NCBI RefSeq assembly: GCF_002407065.1
Contig: NZ_CP023564.1
Span: forward strand, 1,550,001-1,614,000
Direction of reading: 5' to 3'
DNA from: Brachybacterium ginsengisoli
Lineage (GTDB): Bacteria > Actinomycetota > Actinomycetes > Actinomycetales > Dermabacteraceae
Length of the DNA: 64,000 nucleotides
Shown here in pieces: positions 36,709 to 49,325 of the stretch. Every line of letters begins with the position of its first letter. Within the stretch, counting starts at the first letter, position 1. The notes under the pieces were generated by a model. It had not been told where the DNA came from and did not search any database. It was given only the letters and a program-made list of their open reading frames with translations. The position numbers and the translations under genes are program-made.

Positions 36709-37829
36709 GGATCTACCTGTTCCTCCTGCTGCTCGCCGCTGCGATCACCTTCCTGGTGACTCCTGCGGTGAGGCTCCTGGCCCGACGGGCCGGTGCGATG
36801 ACGGCAGTGAGGGACCGCGACGTGCATGACGCGGTGACGCCGCGGCTGGGCGGGCTCGCGATGCTGCTGGGCGTGGTCTGCGCGATGCTGGTCGCGAGCA
36901 ACGTCCCCTTCCTCGAGGGATTGTTCAGCGACACGCGCCAGCCCTGGGCCATCCTCGCCGCCGGCACGCTGGTGTGCCTCCTCGGAGCGGCCGACGACCG
37001 CTGGGACCTGGACTGGGTGACCAAGCTGGCCGGGCAGGTGCTGGCCGCGGTGCTGCTCGCCTGGCAGGGCGTGAGCCTCGTGACCCTCCCCATCAACGGC
37101 GTCACCGTGCTCTCGGGGCGCACCGCGCTGATCCTCACGGTGCTCGTGGTGGTGGTGAGCATGAACGCGGTGAACTTCGTGGACGGCCTCGACGGGCTCG
37201 CAGCCGGGGTGATGGCCATCGGCGGCTCCGCCTTCTTCCTCTACGCCTACACGCTCACCCGCAGCGCCTCCGCGACGGACTACTCCTCGCTCGCGGCGCT
37301 GCTGACCGCGGTGATGATCGGCGCCTGCATCGGCTTCCTGCCGCACAACCTCACCCGGGCCCGGATCTTCATGGGGGACTCCGGGTCGATGCTGCTGGGA
37401 CTGCTGCTGGCCGCCGGCACCATCGCCGTGACCGGGCAGGTCGATCCGGGGAAGCTCTCCGGCGCGGACTTCTTCGGGCAGTTCCTGCCGATCCTGCTGC
37501 CGATCGGCGTCATGGTCATCCCCTTCCTCGACTTCGCGCTCGCGGTGATCCGACGGATCGGCTCGGGCCGGTCCCCGTTCCATGCCGACAAGGCGCATCT
37601 GCACCACCGTCTGCTCAGCCTCGGCCACACCAAGTTCACCGCCGTGCTGATCATGTACACGTGGACCGTCGTCATCTCGGTGGGGCTGCTGCTCCCGCTG
37701 CTGCTGCCGATGCGCTCGGTCTACATCTTCTGGGTGCTCGGCCTCCTGTTCGCCGTCCTGCTCACCTTCGACCCCCTCAGATGGCGCTCCGCACGCCACC
37801 GGAAGGACTCCGATGTCCCCTCAGCCTGA
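36705..37829 (+). CDS. Undecaprenyl-phosphate N-acetylglucosaminyl-1-phosphate transferase (WecA/TagO family)
   Basis: 374 residues, about eleven membrane helices. Attaches a sugar-1-phosphate, usually GlcNAc-1-P, to undecaprenyl phosphate, the first step of wall polymer or linker-unit synthesis. The catalytic motifs are AADDRWDLDW, NFVDGLDGLAAG, FMGDSGSM and HADKAHLHHRL. GTG 36705 overlaps the tsaC stop. In actinobacteria this gene regularly lies between prfA/prmC/tsaC and the atp operon. It could serve teichoic acid, galactan linker or another polymer; the sequence does not say which. Confidence 0.93.
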   Translation: MRIYLFLLLLAAAITFLVTPAVRLLARRAGAMTAVRDRDVHDAVTPRLGGLAMLLGVVCAMLVASNVPFLEGLFSDTRQPWAILAAGTLVCLLGAADDRWDLDWVTKLAGQVLAAVLLAWQGVSLVTLPINGVTVLSGRTALILTVLVVVVSMNAVNFVDGLDGLAAGVMAIGGSAFFLYAYTLTRSASATDYSSLAALLTAVMIGACIGFLPHNLTRARIFMGDSGSMLLGLLLAAGTIAVTGQVDPGKLSGADFFGQFLPILLPIGVMVIPFLDFALAVIRRIGSGRSPFHADKAHLHHRLLSLGHTKFTAVLIMYTWTVVISVGLLLPLLLPMRSVYIFWVLGLLFAVLLTFDPLRWRSARHRKDSDVPSA

Positions 37830-38313
37830 CACCCCCTCGACCTCCGGCCGCACCGGCTCCGAGCGGCCCCGGCGCGGCACGGCGGGCGACCGCGCGATGC
37901 AGCGCGCCACCGTCATCGCCGTCGCGATCGGACTGGTGCTGGACCTCGTGGTCATCGCCCTGGCCGCGACCCGGCCCGAGGCCACCGCGCTGAACGGCGC
38001 CCTCGTCGGCACCGGACTCACGCTGATCGTGGTGCTGCCCTCGGTCGTCATCGCGTTCGTCGGCCCGCGGCTGACGCCGCTGAGCATGGCGGCGACGGTC
38101 CTGGGCTCGTGGGCGGTCAAGATGTTCGTTGTGATCCTGATCCTACTGCTGGTCCGGGACCACCCCGCACTGTCCACGCAGTGGATCGGCCTGGCCCTGC
38201 TGGTCGGCGCGGTCTCGGCGATGATCGTCGAGGCCACGCTGCTGCTGAGGACCCGTCAGCCCCTGGATGTGGCACCCGTCGCGGAGCAGCGTGAACCCCC
38301 GGTGGGGGAGTGA
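37813..38313 (+). CDS. AtpI-like membrane protein upstream of the ATP synthase operon
   Basis: 166 residues with four helices (about 33-51, 58-81, 88-113, 123-143). Position directly before atpB and topology fit the ATP synthase I protein, which assists c-ring assembly or Mg uptake in other bacteria. Sequence conservation in this family is weak, so the call leans on context. ATG 37813 lies 17 bases inside the end of the transferase gene. Confidence 0.75.
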   Translation: MSPQPDTPSTSGRTGSERPRRGTAGDRAMQRATVIAVAIGLVLDLVVIALAATRPEATALNGALVGTGLTLIVVLPSVVIAFVGPRLTPLSMAATVLGSWAVKMFVVILILLLVRDHPALSTQWIGLALLVGAVSAMIVEATLLLRTRQPLDVAPVAEQREPPVGE

Positions 38314-38321
38314 CTCTCTGT

Positions 38322-38327
38322 TATGCT
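38322..38327 (+). promoter_or_regulatory. Probable -10 box of the atpB-atpC operon
   Basis: TATGCT (TANNNT) begins 8 bases after the stop of the AtpI-like gene. A start near 38334 gives a leader of about 180 bases before atpB. No good -35. Confidence 0.5.
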
Positions 38328-38504
38328 TGCGGAGGTGCTCGAGCGCTGATCACGGTGCATTACCGCGATGAGTCCGACCACTGATCGACCACCCGGAACG
38401 CCCAGCGCGTCGTCCATCGCCGAACGTACGGTGGCCGCCCCGGGGAGGCTCTGATCGAGAATGACGGCCCTGGCCGACGCGACGCCGTCGGACCACACGA
38501 CCAC

Positions 38505-38518
38505 GGGAGATCGAGCTG
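38505..38518 (+). promoter_or_regulatory. Ribosome site and CTG start codon of atpB
   Basis: GGGAG at 38505-38509, six bases, then CTG at 38516. The atpB frame has no ATG, GTG or TTG between the in-frame TGA at 38462 and the GTG at 38651, yet the conserved N-terminal region is encoded upstream of 38651. This makes CTG the most likely start. Confidence 0.7.
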
Positions 38519-39325
38519 AACACCGCAGACCTCAGCCCCACGCTGTACGCCGAGGGCGATTCGCTCTTCCACGTCCCGACCCTGGACGAGTTCTTCCCGG
38601 GCGCGATTCTCTTCGACGGGACCTGGTTCGAGTTCAACCGTGTCCAGCTCGTGCGGCTCATCGTGCTCGCCGTCGTGCTCATCGCGATGTCGGTCCTCGC
38701 CGCCCGCGCCAAGCTGGTCCCGGGACGTGCGCAGAGCATCGTCGAGCTGCTCATCGAGTTCGTCAACGGCACCATCATCAAGAACACGCTGGGGCTGCGC
38801 GCGGGCAAGCAGTTCGCGCCCTTCCTCATCACCCTGTTCTTCTTCCTGCTGGCCATGAACCTCGCGGGCGTGGTCCCGGGGCTCAACCTCGCCGGCACCT
38901 CCGTGATCGGCCTCCCGCTGCTCGCGGCGCTGTGGACCTTCGTGGTCTACGTCTCCGCCGGTGTGAAGAAGCGCGGCATCGCCGGCTACCTCAAGCACGA
39001 GACCGCCCCGCCCGGCCTGCCCAAGGCGATCTACCTCCTGCTGGTGCCGATCGAGTTCCTCCAGGTCGTCCTGATCCGCTGGGCGTCGCTGACGATCCGA
39101 CTGCTCGCGAACATGGTCGCCGGCCACATCATGCTGGTCGTGTTCATCGGCCTGACCCAGGGGCTGCTGCTCTCGGGCTCGTGGCTGGTCGCGATCTCGC
39201 CCTTCGCCGGGGCGCTGGCCATCGGCATCTACGGCTTCGAGATCTTCGTCGCCGCCCTGCAGGCCTTCATCTTCACGATCCTCGCCGCGGTGTACATCCA
39301 GATGGCCACCTCCGACGAGCACTGA
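38516..39325 (+). CDS. atpB: F-type ATP synthase subunit a
   Basis: 269 residues if it starts at CTG 38516. The membrane half-channel of F0, it passes protons to the c-ring. The N-terminal part has EGDSLFHVPTLDEFFPGAI and GTWFEFNRVQLVRL, typical of actinobacterial subunit a, followed by about six helices. The essential Arg is in TIRLLANMVAGH, near residue 198. The first usual start codon (GTG 38651) would cut off 45 conserved residues, so the CTG with its GGGAG ribosome site is preferred. First gene of the canonical order atpB-E-F-H-A-G-D-C. Confidence 0.95.
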   Translation: MNTADLSPTLYAEGDSLFHVPTLDEFFPGAILFDGTWFEFNRVQLVRLIVLAVVLIAMSVLAARAKLVPGRAQSIVELLIEFVNGTIIKNTLGLRAGKQFAPFLITLFFFLLAMNLAGVVPGLNLAGTSVIGLPLLAALWTFVVYVSAGVKKRGIAGYLKHETAPPGLPKAIYLLLVPIEFLQVVLIRWASLTIRLLANMVAGHIMLVVFIGLTQGLLLSGSWLVAISPFAGALAIGIYGFEIFVAALQAFIFTILAAVYIQMATSDEH

Positions 39326-39359
39326 TCTGCACGCAGACCACCAACACCCCCTGACATGA

Positions 39360-39635
<276 letters not shown>

Positions 39636-39646
39636 GGCTCACCCCC

Positions 39647-40192
39647 ATGATTCTTGCCGAAGGAGCACAGTCAGTCCCGAGCTGGCGTCTCCTGGTCCCC
39701 CTGCCCTCGGAGATCATCTGGTCGCTCGCCTTCCTGATCATCTTCGCGGTCGTCTTCATGAAGTTCATCCTGCCGCGGCTCAACGCCGTGCTGGACGAGC
39801 GGGCGGAGAAGATCGAGGGCGGTCTGCGCAACGCGGAGAAGGTCCAGGAACAGGTCGACCAGCTCAAGAGCGACCAGGAGCAGGAGCTCGCGGCGGCACG
39901 CCAGGAAGCGGCCGCCATCCGCGAGAAGGCTCGTGCCGATGGTCAGAAGATCGTCGACGAGGCCCGTGCCCGCGCCGAGGGGGAGAACGAGCGTCTGCTC
40001 ACCTCCGGCCGTCAGCAGCTGAGCGCCGAGCGCATCGCCGCTTCGACCGAGCTGCGTGGAGAGGTCGGGACGCTCGCGAGCGACCTCGCCTCCAAGATCG
40101 TCGGGGAGTCCCTCACCGACGACGAGCGCTCCCGCCGAGTGATCGACCGGTTCCTGGACGACCTCGAGTCGAGCCAGGCCACCACCCGATAA
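39647..40192 (+). CDS. atpF: F-type ATP synthase subunit b
   Basis: 181 residues. One N-terminal membrane helix (about 21-40) followed by a long charged coiled coil (about 45-140), the peripheral stalk that holds F1 against rotation. ATG 39647 follows the atpE stop by 11 bases with GAGG upstream. Confidence 0.95.
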   Translation: MILAEGAQSVPSWRLLVPLPSEIIWSLAFLIIFAVVFMKFILPRLNAVLDERAEKIEGGLRNAEKVQEQVDQLKSDQEQELAAARQEAAAIREKARADGQKIVDEARARAEGENERLLTSGRQQLSAERIAASTELRGEVGTLASDLASKIVGESLTDDERSRRVIDRFLDDLESSQATTR

Positions 40193-40201
40193 GGAACCGT
40201 G

Positions 40202-41017
40202 ATGCGAGGAACCTCCTCCACCTCCTTCGCCGAGGTGCTCCAGCACGTCGAGGCCGCCCACGCGGCCGACGGCGCCGCGCTGGACGCCGAGGCCCAGGAG
40301 CTGTTCTCGGTGGCAGACGCCATCGATTCCAGCAACCAGCTCGTGCGGCTGCTCTCCGATGGCGGCCGCCCGGTCGGCGTCAAGGAGTCCGCCGTCCGTG
40401 CCCTGCTGGAGAACCGCGTCAGCCCGCGCGTCCTCGAGGTCACCCTCGAGATCGTGCGACGCCGCTGGTCCGAGCAGGAGGACATCCTCGATGCCCTCGA
40501 GCTGCTCGGCGTCACGGCCCTGCTGGACCAGGCGCACTCCGAGGGCGTCCTCGAGCAGGTCGAGAGCGAGCTGTTCGAGGTCTCCCGGCTGATCGACGGC
40601 AGCGGTGAGCTCACCGTGGCCCTCGACGGCGAGCGGGACGAGCCGGCACGGCGCGCGACCCTCCTCGGGCGCGTGCTGGACGGTCGCACCCACCGGCTCA
40701 CGGCCGCCCTCGCGGCTCGCGCCGTCGGGCGTCGCACCGAGTCCAAGCCCGCCCGTCGCGTCGAGGAGTTCGCTCGCTTCGCCTCGGATCGGCGCCGGCG
40801 CGCCTTCGCGTCCGTGTCGAGCGCCGTGGCGCTCGACGAACGCCAGCAGGCCCGCCTGGGCGGGGTTCTCGAGGCCATCTACGGCCGCGAGATCCAGCTG
40901 AACCTCACGGTCGATCCCTCGGTCGTGGGCGGTCTCCAGATCCAGGTCGGCGACGACCTCTACGACGCCACCGTGCTGGCCCGGCTCTCGCGAGCCCGGT
41001 CGCAGCTCGTGGCCTGA
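40202..41017 (+). CDS. atpH: F-type ATP synthase subunit delta
   Basis: 271 residues, the longer actinobacterial form. Links the b stalk to the top of F1. Ends with the conserved part [36 protein letters not shown] directly before the ATG (40199) is also possible, but AAGGAA is better spaced for ATG 40202. Confidence 0.95.
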   Translation: MRGTSSTSFAEVLQHVEAAHAADGAALDAEAQELFSVADAIDSSNQLVRLLSDGGRPVGVKESAVRALLENRVSPRVLEVTLEIVRRRWSEQEDILDALELLGVTALLDQAHSEGVLEQVESELFEVSRLIDGSGELTVALDGERDEPARRATLLGRVLDGRTHRLTAALAARAVGRRTESKPARRVEEFARFASDRRRRAFASVSSAVALDERQQARLGGVLEAIYGREIQLNLTVDPSVVGGLQIQVGDDLYDATVLARLSRARSQLVA

Positions 41018-41115
41018 CTCATCCCCGACGCCGGAACCTCCTCGAGGCCGCGGCGTCCCCAGCATTGTTCAGACCATCCCCGGCACGGGGAGACCGAGAG
41101 GAAGCGAAGCAGCAG

Positions 41116-42741
41116 ATGGCGGAGCTCACGATCAGCCCGGAGGACATCCGGAACGCCCTGGACACCGCGGTGTCCACCTACCAGGCAGGCGCCACCGAGC
41201 GCGAGGAGATCGGCCGCGTCAGCGAGGCCGCCGACGGCATCGCTCGCGTCGAGGGTCTCCCCAACGTCATGGCCAACGAGCTCGTCAGCTTCGAGGACGG
41301 CACCCTCGGCCTCGCCCTGAACCTCGAGCTCCGTGAGGTCGGCGTCGTCGTCCTCGGCGAGTTCTCCGGCATCGAGGAGGGCCAGCAGGTCCGCCGCACC
41401 GGCCAGGTGCTCTCGGTTCCCGTCGGCGACGGCTACCTCGGCCGCGTGGTCGACCCCACCGGCGCCCCCATCGACGGCCTCGGCACCATCGAGACCGTCG
41501 GCCGTCGCGCTCTCGAGCTGCAGGCTCCCGGCGTCATGCAGCGCAAGGCGGTCAAGGAGCCGATGCAGACCGGCCTCAAGGCCATCGATGCGATGACCCC
41601 GATCGGCCGTGGCCAGCGTCAGCTGATCATCGGCGACCGCCAGACCGGCAAGACCACGATCGGGATCGACACGATCCTGAACCAGAAGGCCAACTGGGAG
41701 TCCGGCGACCCCGAGAAGCAGGTCCGCTGCATCTACGTCGCCGTCGGCCAGAAGGGCTCGACCATCGCCTCGGTGCGCGCGACGCTCGAGGAGAACGGCG
41801 CGCTGGAGTACACCACGATCGTGGCGGCCCCGGCGTCCGACCCGGCCGGCTTCAAGTACATCGCCCCCTACACCGGCTCGGCCATCGGCCAGCACTGGAT
41901 GTACGAGGGCAAGCACGTCCTGATCATCTTCGACGACCTCTCGAAGCAGGCCGAGGCGTACCGCGCCGTGTCGCTGCTGCTGCGCCGCCCGCCGGGCCGT
42001 GAGGCCTACCCGGGTGACGTGTTCTACCTGCACTCCCGTCTGCTCGAGCGCTGCGCGAAGCTCAGCGACGAGATGGGCGGCGGTTCGATGACCGGTCTGC
42101 CGATCATCGAGACCAAGGCCAACGACGTCTCGGCGTACATCCCGACAAACGTCATCTCGATCACCGACGGCCAGTGCTTCCTGCAGTCGGACCTGTTCAA
42201 CGCGAACCAGCGCCCGGCGGTCGACGTCGGCATCTCGGTCTCCCGCGTCGGAGGCTCGGCGCAGACGAAGGCCATGAAGGCCGTCTCGGGCACCCTGAAG
42301 ATCGACCTCGCGCAGTTCCGCGATCTCGAGGCCTTCGCGATGTTCGCCTCCGACCTGGATGCCGCCTCCAAGCAGCAGCTGAGCCGTGGCGCCCGCCTGA
42401 TGGAGCTGCTGAAGCAGTCCCAGAACTCGCCGTTCCCGATGGAGGAGCAGGTCGTCTCGATCTGGGCCGGCACCAAGGGCAAGTTCGACGACGTCGAGAT
42501 CGAGGACGTCCGCGAGTTCGAGGGGCAGCTGCTCGAGCACCTGCGCCACAACGGCGGCGTGCTCGAGGCCATCCGCAGCACGGGCAAGTTCGAGTCCTCG
42601 ACCGAGGAGGAGCTCTCGGGCATCCTCGATCAGGTCAAGCAGGACTTCCTGGCCGGCAAGGGCCAGGACGCGGCGCGGAACGACGAGGATGGTCGTCTCG
42701 CCGCTGACCGGATCGAGCAGGAGCAGATCGTCCGCGGCTGA
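41116..42741 (+). CDS. atpA: F-type ATP synthase subunit alpha
   Basis: 541 residues. Non-catalytic nucleotide-binding subunit of F1. Walker A GDRQTGKT is near 174, with [13 protein letters not shown] and the alpha signature [14 protein letters not shown]. The N terminus [14 protein letters not shown] is typical. ATG 41116 is chosen; an upstream in-frame TTG would add 17 unsupported residues. The C-terminal tail of about 20 residues is charged. Confidence 0.97.
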   Translation: MAELTISPEDIRNALDTAVSTYQAGATEREEIGRVSEAADGIARVEGLPNVMANELVSFEDGTLGLALNLELREVGVVVLGEFSGIEEGQQVRRTGQVLSVPVGDGYLGRVVDPTGAPIDGLGTIETVGRRALELQAPGVMQRKAVKEPMQTGLKAIDAMTPIGRGQRQLIIGDRQTGKTTIGIDTILNQKANWESGDPEKQVRCIYVAVGQKGSTIASVRATLEENGALEYTTIVAAPASDPAGFKYIAPYTGSAIGQHWMYEGKHVLIIFDDLSKQAEAYRAVSLLLRRPPGREAYPGDVFYLHSRLLERCAKLSDEMGGGSMTGLPIIETKANDVSAYIPTNVISITDGQCFLQSDLFNANQRPAVDVGISVSRVGGSAQTKAMKAVSGTLKIDLAQFRDLEAFAMFASDLDAASKQQLSRGARLMELLKQSQNSPFPMEEQVVSIWAGTKGKFDDVEIEDVREFEGQLLEHLRHNGGVLEAIRSTGKFESSTEEELSGILDQVKQDFLAGKGQDAARNDEDGRLAADRIEQEQIVRG

Positions 42742-42813
42742 TGCGAGACGCCGCCGTCCTCACGGGGACGGCGGCTCCCGCCCAGGACGCATCGATCCCG
42801 CACGAGGAGAGAC

Positions 42814-45541
<2,728 letters not shown>

Positions 45542-45559
45542 GCCGACTGCGCACAACGC

Positions 45560-46018
45560 ATGGACGACCTGAGCATCCCGATCCCCCTCCTGGGGATCGG
45601 GATGCTCTTCGTCGTGCTGGTGCTCCTCCTGCTGGTACTCCTGCTGCTGGCGCTGCGTCAGCGGATCGTGTCCCGTCGGCGGGAGGCCTTCGAGTGCACC
45701 GTGCGGCGACGGGGGCTCATGGGCGGAGCGACCTGGCAGCACGGGCTGATGCGCTTCGGCACGGATCGGCTGCGCTGGTTCCGGGCGTTCTCCCTGCGGG
45801 TGCGCCCCGAGGTGGTGCTGCGGCGCAGCGACATCCGTGACGTCACCCGCGATATCCTGCCCTCCCCGGGCGAGGGCATCGCGGCTCGCTGCCTGGTGGA
45901 GTTCACGCTGCGCGACGGTCGGGAGATCAGCGCGGTCGTCGACCTGGCCTCGGGTGCGGCGCTGAACTCCTGGCTGGAGGCCGCGCCGACGGGCTCGGTG
46001 CTCGGCGACGCCGACTGA
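45560..46018 (+). CDS. DUF2550-family membrane protein
   Basis: 152 residues. One N-terminal membrane helix (about 9-32), a basic stop (RQRIVSRRREAFECTVRRR), then a soluble domain of beta character. DUF2550 proteins regularly follow atpC in actinobacteria; function unknown. It starts 18 bases after atpC, probably on the same transcript, and is followed by a hairpin. Confidence 0.8.
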   Translation: MDDLSIPIPLLGIGMLFVVLVLLLLVLLLLALRQRIVSRRREAFECTVRRRGLMGGATWQHGLMRFGTDRLRWFRAFSLRVRPEVVLRRSDIRDVTRDILPSPGEGIAARCLVEFTLRDGREISAVVDLASGAALNSWLEAAPTGSVLGDAD

Positions 46019-46066
46019 GGCGCGGCGGCATCGGAGGAGCCGGGCGGTTCCCGCCTCGTTGCCGCT

Positions 46067-46113
46067 CGGTCTCCGGCATCGTCCCGAGAGTGTCCGGCAC
46101 CGTCCGGAGACCG
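46067..46113. terminator. Terminator hairpin between the atp operon and nagA
   Basis: Perfect 10-bp inverted repeat CGGTCTCCGG / CCGGAGACCG with a 27-base loop, between convergent genes. Confidence 0.55.
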
Positions 46114-46120
46114 GGGGAGA

Positions 46121-47359
46121 TCAGTCGGTGACGACCGCGCCACCGCGGAGGACAGTGACGGGCTCGAGGGCCGCATCGACCAGCACCACGTCCGCACGAC
46201 GTCCCGCTGCCAGGGCCCCGATCCGATCCTGCTGGCCGAGCACCGCGGCCGGGACCGTCGAGGCGGCCCGCACCGCGCGCACCAGGTCGACGCCGGCCTC
46301 GGTGACCGCGAAGCGCACCACGTCGAGGAGATGAGCGGTGCCTCCGGCGATCGCGGTGCCCCCGGTGAGGGTGGCGACGCCACCCTCGACGGTGACATCG
46401 AGCGAGCCGAGCCGATACTGGCCCTCGGGCATCCCGGCCGCCGCCATCGCGTCGGTCACGAGGACCACGTTCTGCTCGGCGGCGATCGCGAAGACATGGG
46501 CGACGGTGCGGGCATCGAGGTGCACGCCGTCGGCGATCACCTCGACCACCAGATCCCCGGCCGCCGCCGCGTCCAGCGCCGCCAGAGCGGGCCCGGGATC
46601 GCGGTGGTGGATCGGCCGCATGCCGTTGAAGAGGTGGGTCGCGGTGGGGAGAGGGGAGCGGCCGTTCTCGCGGCGCAGCTCGGCGACGGAGTGCGCGATC
46701 GCGCGGGTCATCTGGGCGCTGCTGCCGTCGGTGTGGCCGAGGGAGGGGAGCGCGCCGACCTCGGCGAGGGCCTCGATGACTCCTTCGGCGCCCGGGGTCT
46801 CCGGAGCGACCGTCATGGTGGCCAGCGCACCGCCGGAGATCTGGGCGAGCTCCCGCACCAGGTCCGCGTCCCCGTCGGTGATGTGCTCGGGATTCTGGGC
46901 GCCGCGACGCTCGACCGAGAGGAACGGCCCCTCGAGGTGGATCGCCGCGATCTCCCCGTCGGCAGCGAGCCGTGCGAGGTCCGCGACGCGGGAGCGGAGG
47001 GTGGGGGCATCAGCCGTCACCAGGGAGGCGACCAGGCTCGTGGTGCCGTGTCGACGATGCTCCCGGACCGCGGTGAGCATGTCCTCGGCGGACTCGGCGT
47101 CGGGGAACGAGGCGCCGCCACCGCCGTGGCAGTGGAGATCGACGAGACCGGGCAGGATCATCCCGTCGTGGGAGATCTCCTGGGCGGCCGTGTGCTGCGG
47201 TGCCCGGCCGGCGGGACCGGCCCAGAGGATGTCGCCGCCTGCGATCAGCAGCAGAGCGTCGGGGACGAGCCCCTGCTCGAGCACCGCGGTCCCGCGGAGC
47301 GCGATCTCGGCGGCGACCTCATCGGAGCCGGGGGAGTGCGGGGCGGGGGCGGTGCTCAT
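46121..47359 (-). CDS. nagA: N-acetylglucosamine-6-phosphate deacetylase
   Basis: 412 residues, amidohydrolase family. Removes acetate from GlcNAc-6-phosphate, feeding amino-sugar catabolism and wall recycling. Motifs: LVDLHCHGGGGASF, AIHLEGPF with the metal Glu, LGHTDGSS, THLFNGM and LVTDAMAAAG. ATG 47359 with AGGAGA 6 bases upstream. No nagB is adjacent; nucS lies upstream on the same strand, 52 bases away. Confidence 0.95.
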   Translation of the reverse strand: MSTAPAPHSPGSDEVAAEIALRGTAVLEQGLVPDALLLIAGGDILWAGPAGRAPQHTAAQEISHDGMILPGLVDLHCHGGGGASFPDAESAEDMLTAVREHRRHGTTSLVASLVTADAPTLRSRVADLARLAADGEIAAIHLEGPFLSVERRGAQNPEHITDGDADLVRELAQISGGALATMTVAPETPGAEGVIEALAEVGALPSLGHTDGSSAQMTRAIAHSVAELRRENGRSPLPTATHLFNGMRPIHHRDPGPALAALDAAAAGDLVVEVIADGVHLDARTVAHVFAIAAEQNVVLVTDAMAAAGMPEGQYRLGSLDVTVEGGVATLTGGTAIAGGTAHLLDVVRFAVTEAGVDLVRAVRAASTVPAAVLGQQDRIGALAAGRRADVVLVDAALEPVTVLRGGAVVTD

Positions 47360-47411
47360 GTCTTCTCCTGGTGCCCGGGGGCTCGGGCGGCGCGCGGGAC
47401 GGGCAGGACGG

Positions 47412-48119
47412 TCAGAACAGACGGGACTCGGCGTCGTCGATGCCGCGCAGGGCGTCGTAGTCCAGGGTGACGCAGTCGATGCCGCGGTCCTCGGCGAGCA
47501 CGCGGGCCTGCGGCTTGATCACCTGCGCGGCGAAGATGCCGCGCACCGGCGCGAGGAGCGGATCGCGGTTCATGAGCTCGAGGTAGCGGGTCAGCTGCTC
47601 GACGCCGTCGATCTCGCCGCGGCGCTTGATCTCGATCGCGACGGATCCGCCGTCCGCGTCACGGGCGAGGATGTCGACGGGGCCGATGGCGGTGAAGTAC
47701 TCCCGGCGCACGAGAGACCAGCCGTCGCCGAGAGTGTCGATGTTCTCGGCCAGCAGCGCCTGCAGATGAGCCTCCACGCCATCCTTCTGCAGGCCGGGAT
47801 CGACGCCGAGGTCGTGGGAGGAGTCCTCGAACACCTCGTGCAGACGCACCCGCAGGCGGTCGCCGGACTTGTCGTGGACCACGTCCCACTGCTCGATCCA
47901 GTCGCCCTCGGGATCCTCGCCCGCCTCCTCGTCGCCACGACGGGACGTGGTGAGGGTGCACGGAGGGCTCATCCAGTTCAGCGGCTTGTAGCTGCCGCCG
48001 TCGGAATGGATCAGCACGCTGCCGTCGGCCTTGACGATCAGCAGCCGGGGGGCGAGCGGGAGATGGGCGGTGAGCCGACCGGTGTAGTCGACAGAGCAAC
48101 GGGCAACGACGAGACGCAC
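47412..48119 (-). CDS. nucS: Mismatch-specific endonuclease NucS (EndoMS)
   Basis: 235 residues. Starts double-strand breaks at mismatches and replaces MutS/MutL repair in most actinobacteria. The N terminus [21 protein letters not shown] and KPLNWMSPP are family hallmarks. The RecB-like nuclease core has GPVDILARD and AIEIKRRG. The C terminus ends ESRLF, which resembles the sliding-clamp binding tail. GTG 48119 is six bases after a TACCCT -10 box, so the mRNA is probably leaderless. The longer upstream frame is not conserved. Confidence 0.96.
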   Translation of the reverse strand: MRLVVARCSVDYTGRLTAHLPLAPRLLIVKADGSVLIHSDGGSYKPLNWMSPPCTLTTSRRGDEEAGEDPEGDWIEQWDVVHDKSGDRLRVRLHEVFEDSSHDLGVDPGLQKDGVEAHLQALLAENIDTLGDGWSLVRREYFTAIGPVDILARDADGGSVAIEIKRRGEIDGVEQLTRYLELMNRDPLLAPVRGIFAAQVIKPQARVLAEDRGIDCVTLDYDALRGIDDAESRLF

Positions 48120-48125
48120 CCGGCC

Positions 48126-48131
48126 AGGGTA
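48126..48131 (-). promoter_or_regulatory. -10 box implying a leaderless nucS transcript
   Basis: Minus-strand TACCCT fits TANNNT and ends six bases before GTG 48119. No ribosome site precedes the GTG. Confidence 0.5.
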
Positions 48132-48324
48132 CGGCACCACCAGCACCGCTGCGACGCGCGCCCCGCGCCGGCGCCGTCCATGAGAGGCCGATGAGACGCC
48201 CATGAGAAGGCCTTTACCCAGGTGCAGATGCTCACTCGGCCCTGGTCCGGGCCTCTCCTCGCCCGTATCGTGGCCGGGTCATCTCCTCGGCCACGTGTCG
48301 AGCCCCCCTGAAGGAGCTTCAACC

Positions 48325-49284
48325 GTGCAACGACTCCTGGCCGTCCTCCTGGTCCTGATCGGCCTGACCGGGCTCGTGCTGGGCCGTCTGGGTGAGACCA
48401 CCTGGGCCCCCGCGACCGAGACCACCGCCACGGTGGACCTCTCCGGTGCCGGACCTGCGGTCGTGATCGATCCGGGCGTGCTGTACGTGGGAGGAGAGCA
48501 GGGCGAGGTCGTCATCGAGGGCGCCTCCGACGTCTCGGTGATCACCGCGAACAACGCGGACATCGACGCCTACCTCGAGGGCGTCCACCACACCCGGGTG
48601 ACCGGGGCGAGCGACTGGACCACCCTCAGCACCGAGGACGTCGACCCCGAGGGCGCCGATGAGCTGAAGAACCCCACCTCCTCCGATCTCTGGCGCACGG
48701 TCGAGACCTCGCCCAGCCCCACCACGATCGACGTCGGCGAGTTCCACGCCGCGGAGAACGGCAAGAACGAGCAGGTCTACCGCTCGCTGCTCATCGTCAC
48801 CGACGGCACGCAGCAGGGCGCCGAGAAGATCTCGATCACCTGGCCCGTCGACGCCGAGAACGAGTGGGTTCCCTTCGCCTACGCGGGCGGCGCGGCGATC
48901 GCCGTGATCGGCCTGGTGCTCCTGGTCGTCTCCCTGGGCGGCCGGCGCCGTGACGAGGACGAGCTCGAGGACGGCGAGCCCGCCGTGCAGGAGCCCGCCG
49001 TTGCAGGTGCGGCGGCAGGCTCCGGTGGCGCAGTCGCAGGTGCGGAGTCCGACGCCGACGGGGCGCAGGGCGCGGGTCTCGACGAGCTCTTCGCGGACAC
49101 CGGCGAGAAGCCGCGCGAGGAGAACGTGTGGTCGCTGGGCGCGGACTCCACCGCATCCGGTGACTCCGTCGCCCCGAGGGACTCCGACGCACCGAGCACC
49201 GAGGACGCGCAGCAGAGGGGCGAGAGCGCCGAGGACCGCACCCAGCCGATCGATCCCGTCGACGACGGGGGAGACCGCCGATGA
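48325..49284 (+). CDS. Hypothetical membrane protein with extracellular domain and acidic cytoplasmic tail
   Basis: 319 residues, family not recognised. Helix 1 at about 2-22, an extracellular region of about 155 residues with beta-rich, Asp/Thr-rich sequence, helix 2 at about 183-204, then a basic stop (GGRRRDED) and a 110-residue acidic, Ala/Ser/Asp-rich cytoplasmic tail. GTG 48325 with AAGGAG 8 bases upstream; TATCGT at 48266-48271 may be the -10. The next gene, a lipoprotein, starts within its stop region, suggesting a shared surface function. Confidence 0.7.
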   Translation: MQRLLAVLLVLIGLTGLVLGRLGETTWAPATETTATVDLSGAGPAVVIDPGVLYVGGEQGEVVIEGASDVSVITANNADIDAYLEGVHHTRVTGASDWTTLSTEDVDPEGADELKNPTSSDLWRTVETSPSPTTIDVGEFHAAENGKNEQVYRSLLIVTDGTQQGAEKISITWPVDAENEWVPFAYAGGAAIAVIGLVLLVVSLGGRRRDEDELEDGEPAVQEPAVAGAAAGSGGAVAGAESDADGAQGAGLDELFADTGEKPREENVWSLGADSTASGDSVAPRDSDAPSTEDAQQRGESAEDRTQPIDPVDDGGDRR

Positions 49285-49325
49285 CCCGCCACGACCTGCG
49301 CCGCACTGCGCGGAAGGACCTCACC

